Source: Nocardia aurantia
Lineage (GTDB): Bacteria > Actinomycetota > Actinomycetes > Mycobacteriales > Mycobacteriaceae
DNA length: 64,000 bases
Assembly: GCF_009604425.1 (NCBI RefSeq)
Contig: NZ_WEGI01000005.1
Coordinates: 310,001-374,000, forward strand
Direction of reading: 5' to 3'
Position numbers and translations under genes: made by a program. The first letter of the stretch is position 1, and each line of letters opens with the position of its first letter. Of the stretch, positions 8,244-16,374 are shown in pieces. Under the pieces are notes generated by a model that worked only from the letters and a program-made list of their open reading frames with translations, made no database searches and was not told the origin of the DNA.

Positions 8244-11200
8244 TCGCGGCCAGCTCCGGTCCGCTCGCCTCCGCACCCTCCCGCATCGCCTCGGTGAACC
8301 TCAGGTCACCGAGGCGATGTCGTGCCGTCCGCTCGATCCGGGCGATGTCCGGCAGGGAGCGGTCCGGCAGGCCGAGCACGGCCGCGCTCGCCGCGAGCAG
8401 CCGGACGGCCTGCTCGTCCTGTTCCGCCCGCAGCGCCAGATCCGCGATCCCGGCCAGCGCCCGCGCGATCAGCGGCGCGTGGCCCGCCTCGGTCGCCGCC
8501 GCGAACGCCGCGGCGCGGTGCGCGCGGGCCGCGCCGAGCTCCCCGGCCAGATAACCCAGCAGATCGTTCCTGGTGGCGCGCCAGATCGGCGCGTCGGCCT
8601 CGTCCTTCAGCAGCGTCGTGGCGACGTCGAGGTGCCGGCGCACCTCGTCGGCGTCGCCCCGCCAGCGCGCGAGTTCGGCCTCCGCCAGCGCCAGTTCGGC
8701 GAGCACATTCGGCCACGAGACATCCACGGCCGCGCGCCGCGCGTCGGCCATCGCCGCCGCACTCGCCCCGGGATCGCCCGCCAGCCAGTACAACTGGGCC
8801 TGTCGCGACCGCATCGGCACCACGTCCTCGACCGCGCCGATCTCCCGGACCACCGCGATCGCCTGTTCGTAGTGCTCACCCGCGCCGGTGAAATCGCCGC
8901 GCATGGCGATCCGATTCGCGATTTCGGTCCGCGCGAACGAGATTCCCCAGCGCTCGCCGACCGCGCGGAACTCCGCGAGGGCGGCCTCCAGCGCGAGGTC
9001 CGCTTCCCGGTCGCCGCGCCCGAGCTGGATCTGCAGCTTGCCCAGTTGCAGCCGGGCCAGCGCGCGCACCCAGGGATCCGGCTCGGCCAGCAGCGCCTCC
9101 CAGGCGGGCAGGATGTCGTCCGGCCCGTGCAGCATCCGTTCCAGCGGCGCGGCGAAACTGGACAGCGGGTGCCGGGTCCGGGCCCGCAGGCTCGCGTCGT
9201 ATCCCCGCCGGATCCACTCCGCCGCTTGGAACTGGTCGCTCTGCGGCCCGGAGGTCACGAACTGCACGGCGTGCGCGTACACCACGGCCCGGATCTCGTC
9301 GGCCACCTCGCCGGGCAGCGCCGCGGCCGCGAGGACCGACTCGTTGCCCTCGGCCTTGTGCCCGCCGAGCCACCAGTACCAACCGGCGGCCGCGGCCAGC
9401 CGCATCGCCTCGCCGGCCGCGCCGGCGGCGAGCGCGCCGCGCATCGCGGCGGCGATGTTGTCGTGCTCGGTCCCGAGGACGGCGAGCCACTCGAGCTGTT
9501 CGGCGCGGCGCAGATGCGGATCCGCGGTCTCGGCGAGTTCGGTGAAGTACCCGAGATGCGCGCGCCGCGCCCGATCCGCCTCCCCCGCCTCCGAAAGCCG
9601 TTGCGCGGCATATTCTCTGATCGTGCCCAGCATCCGGTAACGCGGCGCCCGGTCGCCCTCGGCGAGTACCAGCGATTTCTCGGTCAGCGCGGTCAGCAGT
9701 TCGAGCACCTCCCCCGACTCGACCGGCGCGTCCGCGCAGACCCGTTCGGCCGCTTCGAGACTCGCGCCGCCGGTGAACACCGCGAGCCGGCGCAGCACCG
9801 CCCGCTCGGTCTCGCCGAGCAGCTCCCAGCTCCAGTCGATCACCGCGCGCAGCGTGCGATGCCGGGGCAGGGCGGTCCGGCTGCCGCCGGTCAGCAGCCG
9901 GAACCGGTCGTCGAGCCGATCGGCGAGCTGGTCGAGCGACATACTGCGCAACCGGGCCGCCGCCAGCTCGATGGCCAGCGGCATCCCGTCCAGTGCCCGG
10001 CAGACCCGGGCCAGGGTCGCGAGGGACGTGGCGTCGGTGCCGAGATCGGAGCGCACCGCGGCGGCGCGATCCCGCAGCAGCCGCACCGCCGCCGCGGCCT
10101 CGATCTCTTCGGGCCCGGCGCCGGCGGCCGGCAGGGCCAGCGGCACCACCGGCCACAGCGCCTCACCGGTGATACCGAGCGGCTCCCGGCTGGTGGCGAG
10201 GATCCGCAACCGCCGGCATTCGCCGAGCACCCGATGCGCGAAGGCCGCCGCCGACTCGATGACGTGCTCGCAGTTGTCCAGGACCAGCACCATCGCGCGA
10301 TCCCGGATCGCGGCGACCACTCGATCCACCGGCCCCGCGTCCGACGCCGTGCCGAGCAGCGCGTCCCGCAGGCCGAGCGCGGCCAGCGTCGCCTGCGCGA
10401 CCGAATTCCCACTGCCCGATTCGCCCGCGCCGTCCGCGCCGAGCGCCGCGAGTTCGACCATCCAGGCGCCGTCGGGCAGATCGTCGAGCAGGGTGCGCGC
10501 GGTCTCGGTGGCCAGCCGGGTCTTCCCCGTCCCGCCCGGCCCGATCAGCGTGGTCAGCCGATGCTCGGCGTTGAGTTCGCGCACCGCGGCGATATCGGAT
10601 TCCCTGCCGACGTAACTGGTCAGCTCGGCCCGCAGATTGCTCCGCCGGCCCTCCTCCCGGCGTCCCAGCTCCCCGCGCAGCAACGCGATGTGCAGTTCCG
10701 CCAGCTCCGCGGAGGGATCGACGCCCAGCTCGTCGGCCAGGATCTCCCGGGTGCGTTCGTACACCCGCAACGCCTCGGTGTCCCGGCCCGACGCGACCAG
10801 CGCCCGCATCAATGCGCCGACCAGCCGCTCCCGCACCGGATGCGCCGCCACCAGATCGGTCAGTTCGGTGACCACCGCCGCGCCGTGACCGAGCGTGATC
10901 TCCGCGTCGAACCGATCCTCGGTGGCGGCCAGCCGCAACCCCTCGAGCCGGGTGACCGCCGCGTCGAACGCCGCACTCTCCTGCAACCCGACATCCTGCA
11001 GCGCCGCACCCCGCCACAGTCCGAGCGCCTCCCGCAACCGCGGCAGCCGCCGCGAATCCTCGTCCTCCCCGGCGCCCGCCACGAGCCGCTCGAACCGCGT
11101 CGCGTCGACGTCCTCGGGCTCCACCCGCAGCCGATACCCGTCCGCCTGCCCCTCGACCGCCCCTGCCGGCAACACCTTCCGCAACCGGGAAACCAAGCGC

Positions 11201-11391
11201 TGCAAGGCATTCGCCGCATCGGCGGGCGGATTGTCCCCCCAGATCCAGTCCACGAGCGTCGCCCGCGGTACCGCCCGGCCGGGTTCGAGTGCGAGGGCGA
11301 TCAGCAATCCCCGCAGCCGCGCCCCCGGTACCTCGGCGAGAACCCCGTCGTCCCCGCGTAGCTCGAATGGTCCGAGAAGCCCGATCTGCAT
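8227..11391 (-). CDS. AfsR/SARP-like regulator: BTAD, NB-ARC ATPase and TPR-type repeats
   Basis: Large regulator of about 1054 residues. An OmpR-type winged helix with the LLGPFEL start occupies residues 1-95 and a BTAD domain about 97-243. An STAND/NB-ARC ATPase follows, with Walker A GPGGTGKT at 284-291, VLDNCEHV as Walker B and a TSREPLG sensor. The last ~450 residues are alanine-rich helical repeats like TPRs. I start at the ATG at 11391 because family members begin a few residues before LGPxE; the ATG at 11403 is equally open and neither has a clear ribosome site. Such proteins activate secondary metabolism or stress genes in actinomycetes. The target is unknown. Confidence 0.85.
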   Translation of the reverse strand: MQIGLLGPFELRGDDGVLAEVPGARLRGLLIALALEPGRAVPRATLVDWIWGDNPPADAANALQRLVSRLRKVLPAGAVEGQADGYRLRVEPEDVDATRFERLVAGAGEDEDSRRLPRLREALGLWRGAALQDVGLQESAAFDAAVTRLEGLRLAATEDRFDAEITLGHGAAVVTELTDLVAAHPVRERLVGALMRALVASGRDTEALRVYERTREILADELGVDPSAELAELHIALLRGELGRREEGRRSNLRAELTSYVGRESDIAAVRELNAEHRLTTLIGPGGTGKTRLATETARTLLDDLPDGAWMVELAALGADGAGESGSGNSVAQATLAALGLRDALLGTASDAGPVDRVVAAIRDRAMVLVLDNCEHVIESAAAFAHRVLGECRRLRILATSREPLGITGEALWPVVPLALPAAGAGPEEIEAAAAVRLLRDRAAAVRSDLGTDATSLATLARVCRALDGMPLAIELAAARLRSMSLDQLADRLDDRFRLLTGGSRTALPRHRTLRAVIDWSWELLGETERAVLRRLAVFTGGASLEAAERVCADAPVESGEVLELLTALTEKSLVLAEGDRAPRYRMLGTIREYAAQRLSEAGEADRARRAHLGYFTELAETADPHLRRAEQLEWLAVLGTEHDNIAAAMRGALAAGAAGEAMRLAAAAGWYWWLGGHKAEGNESVLAAAALPGEVADEIRAVVYAHAVQFVTSGPQSDQFQAAEWIRRGYDASLRARTRHPLSSFAAPLERMLHGPDDILPAWEALLAEPDPWVRALARLQLGKLQIQLGRGDREADLALEAALAEFRAVGERWGISFARTEIANRIAMRGDFTGAGEHYEQAIAVVREIGAVEDVVPMRSRQAQLYWLAGDPGASAAAMADARRAAVDVSWPNVLAELALAEAELARWRGDADEVRRHLDVATTLLKDEADAPIWRATRNDLLGYLAGELGAARAHRAAAFAAATEAGHAPLIARALAGIADLALRAEQDEQAVRLLAASAAVLGLPDRSLPDIARIERTARHRLGDLRFTEAMREGAEASGPELAAITLAC

Positions 11392-11771
11392 TCGGCCGAT
11401 CATGCCACGCGCGCCGGGCGGCCGGGATGCCGCGAATTCCCAGCGACGCCCGTACCCGCTCCCGTCCCGACATCGCGGACCGGCTCGGCGTCGTCGCGGA
11501 ATCCGCTTCCGGTGTGCGGCGGTCGCCGTACCGTGCGGCCCTTTCGCCGGTCGACGGCGGTGCGAGCCGGGGTGGGGTCCGGGAGCCTTGTCGGTGACGA
11601 GACCGGACCCGGTCGCGTACGGCCGACCCGTCGGCAGTATTCGGGCGCCCGCCAACACAGCCGCGTTCGCTTGGCGACCGAGCACATCGACCCCGCCGCG
11701 GGGCGTGGCAGCCGCGTTCGCCGGGCGATCATCAGGTCAACCACCGCCGCCGTGGGTTCGCGGGCGATCGA
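11392..11771. other. Gap without a convincing gene
   Basis: About 380 bases between the BTAD regulator start and the SDR stop. Several overlapping open frames exist but none has a ribosome site or a protein-like composition. It should hold the promoter of the BTAD gene; I could not place a -10/-35 pair. Confidence 0.4.
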
Positions 11772-12767
11772 TCAGGCCGCACGCCGATGTCGGGTGAAGA
11801 ACCGGACGGCATCGGCGACGGTGTCCTCGACCGGCCGCGACGTCCAGCCCAGCTCGCGCTCGGCTTTGCCGTGATCGAGCGGGGTCATGGTGTGCATGAG
11901 CCGCATCGTGGTCCGGGTGATACGCACATCCTTGCCGGTGACGCGCCCCACGACCTCTCCCACCAGTCCCGCCCCCCACAACACCGTCGGCGGCACACCG
12001 TAACGCGCGGGCTCGGCCCCCGTCACCGCCGCGGCGAGCGCGTGCAGCGCCCGGGTCTCCCACCACCCGGCCGAGACGATGTACCGCTCCCCCACTCGGC
12101 CGCGTTCCCCCGCCAGCACCAGCGACTCCGCCGCATCCCGGACATCCACCACCTCGGCCCCCGCACCCCGCACAGAGAACGGCAACTTCCCCAGCGCCGC
12201 CGCCGCGACCATGCCCCCGTGCGGCGTGGGCAGGAAATCGCCGGGCCCGTAGGTATTGGCCACGCACATCGCGACGGCAGGCAACCCGTCCTCCCGTGCG
12301 GCCCGCAACACCAGATCCTCCGCCCGCACGCGGGACCGCACATAATCCCCGCCCAGCCGCTCCCAATTGTGCGGCCCCGCAGTCTCATCGATCACCCCCG
12401 CGCCGATGGGCAGCGTGGCCACCGAACTGGTGAACACGAACCGCCGCAGCCCGGCGCCTTTCGCCACCTCGAGCACGGTCCGCAGCCCGTCCACATTGGT
12501 CCGGTACAGCGGCGCCGGATCCCGCAACCACGGCCGCGCGTCGACCACGCAGTAGTACACGACGTCGCACCCGGCCATCGCCGCCCGCAGCGCCTCCACA
12601 TCCGCGATATCCCCGAACACGTACTCGACATCCAGATCCGCGAGCGCCCGCAGCGAACTCGTCGGCCGGACCATGGCCCGCACGGGCTCCCCCCGCTCGA
12701 CCAGCCGCCGGACCACGTGTGAGCCGAGAAACCCACTCGCCCCGATCACCAATCCCGAGCCGCTCAC
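11772..12767 (-). CDS. Extended short-chain dehydrogenase / NAD-dependent epimerase family
   Basis: A 331-residue extended SDR resembling 3-beta-hydroxysteroid dehydrogenase or dihydroflavonol reductase relatives. The NAD(P) motif GASGFLG lies near residue 9, and VVYYCV and FTSSVATLP are in expected places. The catalytic region reads YVRSR, so the lysine of the YxxxK pair is an arginine (CGC codon), which is unusual and could impair catalysis. GGAGGG precedes a GTG pair; the second GTG (12767) has the better spacing of 5. It is transcribed divergently from lon. Confidence 0.75.
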   Translation of the reverse strand: MSGSGLVIGASGFLGSHVVRRLVERGEPVRAMVRPTSSLRALADLDVEYVFGDIADVEALRAAMAGCDVVYYCVVDARPWLRDPAPLYRTNVDGLRTVLEVAKGAGLRRFVFTSSVATLPIGAGVIDETAGPHNWERLGGDYVRSRVRAEDLVLRAAREDGLPAVAMCVANTYGPGDFLPTPHGGMVAAAALGKLPFSVRGAGAEVVDVRDAAESLVLAGERGRVGERYIVSAGWWETRALHALAAAVTGAEPARYGVPPTVLWGAGLVGEVVGRVTGKDVRITRTTMRLMHTMTPLDHGKAERELGWTSRPVEDTVADAVRFFTRHRRAA

Positions 12768-12890
12768 CACTGCCCTCCGACTTCCGGTTACCGGACACAG
12801 CGAAGGTAGACAGATGTCCAGAATGATGTCAATGCAATCGGTTCGCTGGGGGCACCCGCGGGTGACGACGGGCTGAACCCGGTGGATCCT

Positions 12891-12911
12891 ATGTTCGCGG
12901 TGGGCGAACAT
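12891..12911. promoter_or_regulatory. ClgR-like box upstream of lon
   Basis: Perfect 8-bp arms ATGTTCGC and GCGAACAT around a 5-base spacer. The core is GTTCGC-N5-GCGAAC, matching the ClgR operator pattern reported for clp and lon promoters in actinobacteria. It lies about 100 bases before the lon start, upstream of the HAIR-like element, which suits an activator site. Confidence 0.65.
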
Positions 12912-12940
12912 GTGGCCGGAACATCCAGGACATGGGCGGG

Positions 12941-12961
12941 GTTGAGTAGGTATCGCTCAAC
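12941..12961. promoter_or_regulatory. HAIR-like element (HspR box) upstream of lon
   Basis: GTTGAGT-N7-GCTCAAC, close to the HAIR consensus CTTGAGT-N7-ACTCAAG bound by the HspR repressor. The arms extend by two more pairs (GG/CC). The spacer contains AGGTAT, a possible -10, so a bound repressor would block the promoter. Confidence 0.65.
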
Positions 12962-13008
12962 CCTGGACGACAAGCGGCCCGGGGATGCTCTGGAAGGGGC
13001 CTCAGAAT

Positions 13009-15414
13009 ATGACTACCCCACGGAATCTGCCGGTGTTGTTCCTCAGTGACACGGTCGTGCTGCCCGGCATGGTGGTGTCGATCGCGCTCGACGAGGCGGC
13101 ACAGGCTGCCATCGACGCGGCCCGGGCCGCGAAGCTGGACTCGGTGCTGATCGCGCCGCGGCTCGACGAGGGTTACGCCTCGTACGGTGTGGTCGCGGCC
13201 ATCGAACAGGTGGGACGGATGCGCGGCGGTGCGCCGGCCGCGGTGTTGAAGGCCGAGCAGCGCGCGCGGATCGGGCACGGTGTGACCGGACCCGGTGCCG
13301 CGCTGTGGGTCGAGGCGGAGCCGGTGGATCCGGCGCCGGCCGACGGTCGCGCGAAAGAGCTTGCGGCCGAATACAAGAAGCTGGTCGTGTCGGTGCTGCA
13401 ACGGCGGGAAGCCTGGCAGGTCATCGATGTGGTGAACCAGTTGACCGATCCGTCCGCGCTGGCCGACACCGCCGGCTACGCGCCCTACCTGAACGACGAA
13501 CAGAAGCGGCAGTTGCTCGACACCCCCGATGTCGCAACGCGTTTGACCACGCTGATCGGCTGGACCAAGGACCACATCGCGGAGATGGAGGTCACCGAGA
13601 AGATCAGCGAGGACGTCCGCGAGGGCATGGAGAAGTCGCAGCGGGAATTCCTGTTGCGTCAGCAGCTCAACGCGATTCGCAAGGAACTCGGCGAGGGCGA
13701 ACCGGACGGGGCCGACGACTACCGGGCCCGGGTGGAGAACGCCGATCTGCCCGAGACGGTCCGCACGGCCGCGCTGCGCGAGGTCGATCGGCTCGAGCGC
13801 GGCAGCGAACAGAGCCCCGAGGCGGGCTGGATCCGCACCTGGCTGGACACCGTCCTGGACCTGCCGTGGACCGTGAAAACCACGGACTCCGAGGATGTTC
13901 CGGCCGCCCGCGCGGTACTGGACGCCGATCACCACGGCCTGGACGAGGTGAAGGACCGCATGGTCGAGTACCTGGCGGTGCGGGCCCGGCGGGCCGCGCG
14001 CGGCCTGGAGGTGGTCGGCGGTCGGGGCTCCGGCGCGGTGCTGGTGCTGGTCGGTCCGCCCGGTGTCGGCAAGACCTCGCTCGGTGAGAGCGTGGCTCGG
14101 GCGTTGGGGCGCAAGTTCGTTCGCGTCGCGCTCGGCGGCGTGCGGGACGAGGCGGAGATCCGCGGGCATCGGCGCACCTACGTCGGCGCACTGCCCGGCC
14201 GCATCGTGCGCGCCGTCAAGGAGGCGGGTTCGATGAATCCCGTTGTGCTGCTGGACGAGATCGACAAGGTGGGCTCGGACTACCGCGGCGATCCGGCGGC
14301 GGCGCTGCTGGAGGTGCTGGACCCGGCGCAGAACCACACCTTCCGGGACCACTACCTGGATCTGGATCTGGACCTGTCCGACGTGCTGTTCATCGCGACC
14401 GCGAACGTCATGGAGACGATCCCCGGCCCGCTGCTGGACCGCATGGAGCTGATCACCGTCGACGGCTACACCGAGGACGACAAGGTGGCCATCGCCCGCG
14501 ACTTCCTGGTGCCCCGGCAGCTGGAACGCAACGCGCTGACCACCGACGAGGTGCGCATCACCGATGCGGCGCTGCGCGAGATCGCGGCGAACTACACCCG
14601 GGAGGCCGGCGTGCGGCAGCTGGAGCGCCTGATCGCGAAGGCGTTGCGCAAGGCGGCGACTCGGCTGTCGGAACGTGAGATCCCGGCGACCGCACTGGGT
14701 TACGACGCCGCACTGGGCTACGACCGGCCGGTGTCGTCCGAATCCGGCCCGCTGACCATCGATCTCGGTGAGCTGCGGGACTACCTCGGCCGCCCCCGGT
14801 TCACCCCGGATTCGGTGGAGCGCACCGCCGTTCCGGGTGTGGCGACCGGCCTGGCCGTCACCGGCGCCGGCGGCGACGTGCTCTACATCGAGGCCAACGC
14901 GGCCGAGGGCGAGCGCTCGCTGACCCTGACCGGGCAGCTCGGCGACGTCATGAAGGAGTCCGCGCAGATCGCATTGACCTATGTGCGTTCGCATCTGGAG
15001 GAGATCGGGATCGAGCCGTCGGTGCTGGATCGCAACATCCACATCCACTTCCCGGCGGGGGCGGTGCCCAAGGACGGGCCGTCGGCGGGTGTCACCATGG
15101 TGACCGCGCTGGTGTCGCTGGCCCTGGGCCGTCAGGTGCGCGCGGACGTCGGGATGACCGGCGAGGTCACCCTCAACGGCCGGGTGCTGCCGATCGGCGG
15201 CGTCAAGCAGAAACTGCTTGCCGCACAACGATCCGGCCTGCGGACGGTGTTCATCCCGGCCCGCAACGAACCGGATCTGGACGAGGTCCCGGCCGACGTG
15301 CTGGCCGCGCTGGATGTTCGCCCGGTGGGCGATGTGGCCGAGATCCTGGCGTACGCCATCGAGCCGGTCGCCGAACCGGCATACGACGCAACGGCATTCG
15401 CCGCGTCCGCCTGA
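13009..15414 (+). CDS. lon: ATP-dependent protease Lon
   Basis: Cytoplasmic AAA+ serine protease that degrades damaged and regulatory proteins, 801 residues, a normal length. It has a LonN substrate domain (1-190), a helical linker, AAA+ with Walker A GPPGVGKTS (349-357) and Walker B VVLLDEID (412-419), then the protease domain with catalytic Ser692 in KDGPSAG and Lys735 in GVKQK, 43 residues apart as in E. coli Lon. AAGGGG sits 9 bases before the ATG at 13009; the frame's earlier ATG at 12985 lacks this. Upstream are ClgR-like and HspR-like boxes, suggesting dual activation and heat-shock repression. A strong terminator follows. Confidence 0.97.
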   Translation: MTTPRNLPVLFLSDTVVLPGMVVSIALDEAAQAAIDAARAAKLDSVLIAPRLDEGYASYGVVAAIEQVGRMRGGAPAAVLKAEQRARIGHGVTGPGAALWVEAEPVDPAPADGRAKELAAEYKKLVVSVLQRREAWQVIDVVNQLTDPSALADTAGYAPYLNDEQKRQLLDTPDVATRLTTLIGWTKDHIAEMEVTEKISEDVREGMEKSQREFLLRQQLNAIRKELGEGEPDGADDYRARVENADLPETVRTAALREVDRLERGSEQSPEAGWIRTWLDTVLDLPWTVKTTDSEDVPAARAVLDADHHGLDEVKDRMVEYLAVRARRAARGLEVVGGRGSGAVLVLVGPPGVGKTSLGESVARALGRKFVRVALGGVRDEAEIRGHRRTYVGALPGRIVRAVKEAGSMNPVVLLDEIDKVGSDYRGDPAAALLEVLDPAQNHTFRDHYLDLDLDLSDVLFIATANVMETIPGPLLDRMELITVDGYTEDDKVAIARDFLVPRQLERNALTTDEVRITDAALREIAANYTREAGVRQLERLIAKALRKAATRLSEREIPATALGYDAALGYDRPVSSESGPLTIDLGELRDYLGRPRFTPDSVERTAVPGVATGLAVTGAGGDVLYIEANAAEGERSLTLTGQLGDVMKESAQIALTYVRSHLEEIGIEPSVLDRNIHIHFPAGAVPKDGPSAGVTMVTALVSLALGRQVRADVGMTGEVTLNGRVLPIGGVKQKLLAAQRSGLRTVFIPARNEPDLDEVPADVLAALDVRPVGDVAEILAYAIEPVAEPAYDATAFAASA

Positions 15415-15425
15415 TCCGAAGATCG

Positions 15426-15470
15426 AACGGGCCGTGTGGATTCTCCGGAATCCACACGGCCCGTTTTGTT
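15426..15470 (+). terminator. Intrinsic terminator after lon
   Basis: Near-perfect 18-bp stem: AACGGGCCGTGTGGATTC pairs with its complement across a TCCG loop, followed by TTGTT. It begins 12 bases after the lon stop. Confidence 0.9.
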
Positions 15471-15777
15471 CTCGGCGGCACAAACCCACAGCGAATAGTC
15501 GTCGCTGACAAATTGCCGTACAGGGTTGATCGGCTCCAGGAGCGGGCATATTGCAGCGATGTAGTTCTCCGGACGGCCGGTGACATCGATCACCAACGCC
15601 GGCCACCGGCAATATTCAGCCAGCTCAAAGCCTGTTTTAAGGTCCACGAAAGGCTGCCCATACGGAATCATGACGCCGACGTTTCGTGCTGTTAACAAAT
15701 CCTTAATCACGTTTGCGTTACGTTCACCAGGCCGGAAAGTTTCCGGACCAGAGAACTCCTGAAATTCGGTGATCGAG
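15471..15777. other. Lower-GC gap with a protein-like minus-strand frame
   Basis: This stretch is less GC-rich than its surroundings and should hold the promoter for the secreted protein at 15778. On the minus strand an ATG at 15671 opens a frame of about 70 codons with a mixed, protein-like composition (for example DLKTGFELAEYCRWPAL) before it enters the lon terminator. I cannot name it. It has no clear ribosome site and could be a gene remnant or chance. Confidence 0.25.
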
Positions 15778-16269
15778 ATGAAGAAGACGATGATGGGTGC
15801 GGTGTCGATCGGGGCGCTCGCGATTGCGTCGACCCTGGCCCTTTCGGCCGGTACCGCCAATGCCGATACGCCGGATGTCGCCGCCCCCATCGCGGCGGCG
15901 CAGCAGATTCCGGCGACCGCCGACGCCATCGACGATGCCGCCCCGCACGATCCGCAGGCCGACTTCAACGCGGCCCTCGGCCAGGGCGCCACCCAGTTCG
16001 GCCTGGCCACCGGCGTCGGCGGCCTGGTCGGCGGCCTCACGGGCGCGGCGGCCGGCTGCGCCCTCGGCATCGCCACCGGCGGCACCCTGTCGGCCCTGGT
16101 CTCGGTCGGCACCCTCACGCCACTGGGCGCGCTCGGCGGCTGCCTCCTCGGCGGCTCCACCGTCGGCGGCGTGGGCACCATCCTCGGCGGCGCCGCGGGC
16201 GGCATCCCGGTCGGCATCCTCAGCATCATCCAGGGCGCCAACAACCTGCACGCCCAGGGCGACCTGTAA
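15778..16269 (+). CDS. Secreted glycine/alanine-rich protein of unknown function
   Basis: A 163-residue exported protein. The N-terminus MKKTMMGAVSIGALAIAST... is a clear Sec signal peptide with cleavage expected after NADA-like residues at about 33. The mature part has a short acidic segment, then about 90 residues of glycine-rich hydrophobic sequence with two cysteines (GCALG, GGCLLGG) that could form a disulfide. Proteins of this shape are frequent in Nocardia-like genomes as hypothetical exported proteins. ATG 15778 is chosen because the signal peptide starts there; an in-frame GTG lies three codons earlier. Function unknown. Confidence 0.75.
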   Translation: MKKTMMGAVSIGALAIASTLALSAGTANADTPDVAAPIAAAQQIPATADAIDDAAPHDPQADFNAALGQGATQFGLATGVGGLVGGLTGAAAGCALGIATGGTLSALVSVGTLTPLGALGGCLLGGSTVGGVGTILGGAAGGIPVGILSIIQGANNLHAQGDL

Positions 16270-16374
16270 TCCGCCCGGCGGGCCCGTGCGCGCCTCCCCT
16301 CGCGCGCGGGCCCGCATGCGGCGCGTGACCGCGGCGCAAGTCCGCCGCAAGCGGCCGAATCCACCATCGGGAGC

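Noticed and set aside
12889..15612. 907-codon open frame antisense to lon
   Set aside because: Shadow of lon caused by high third-position GC; Arg/His/Gln-rich with no domain, while the plus frame is an unmistakable Lon protease.
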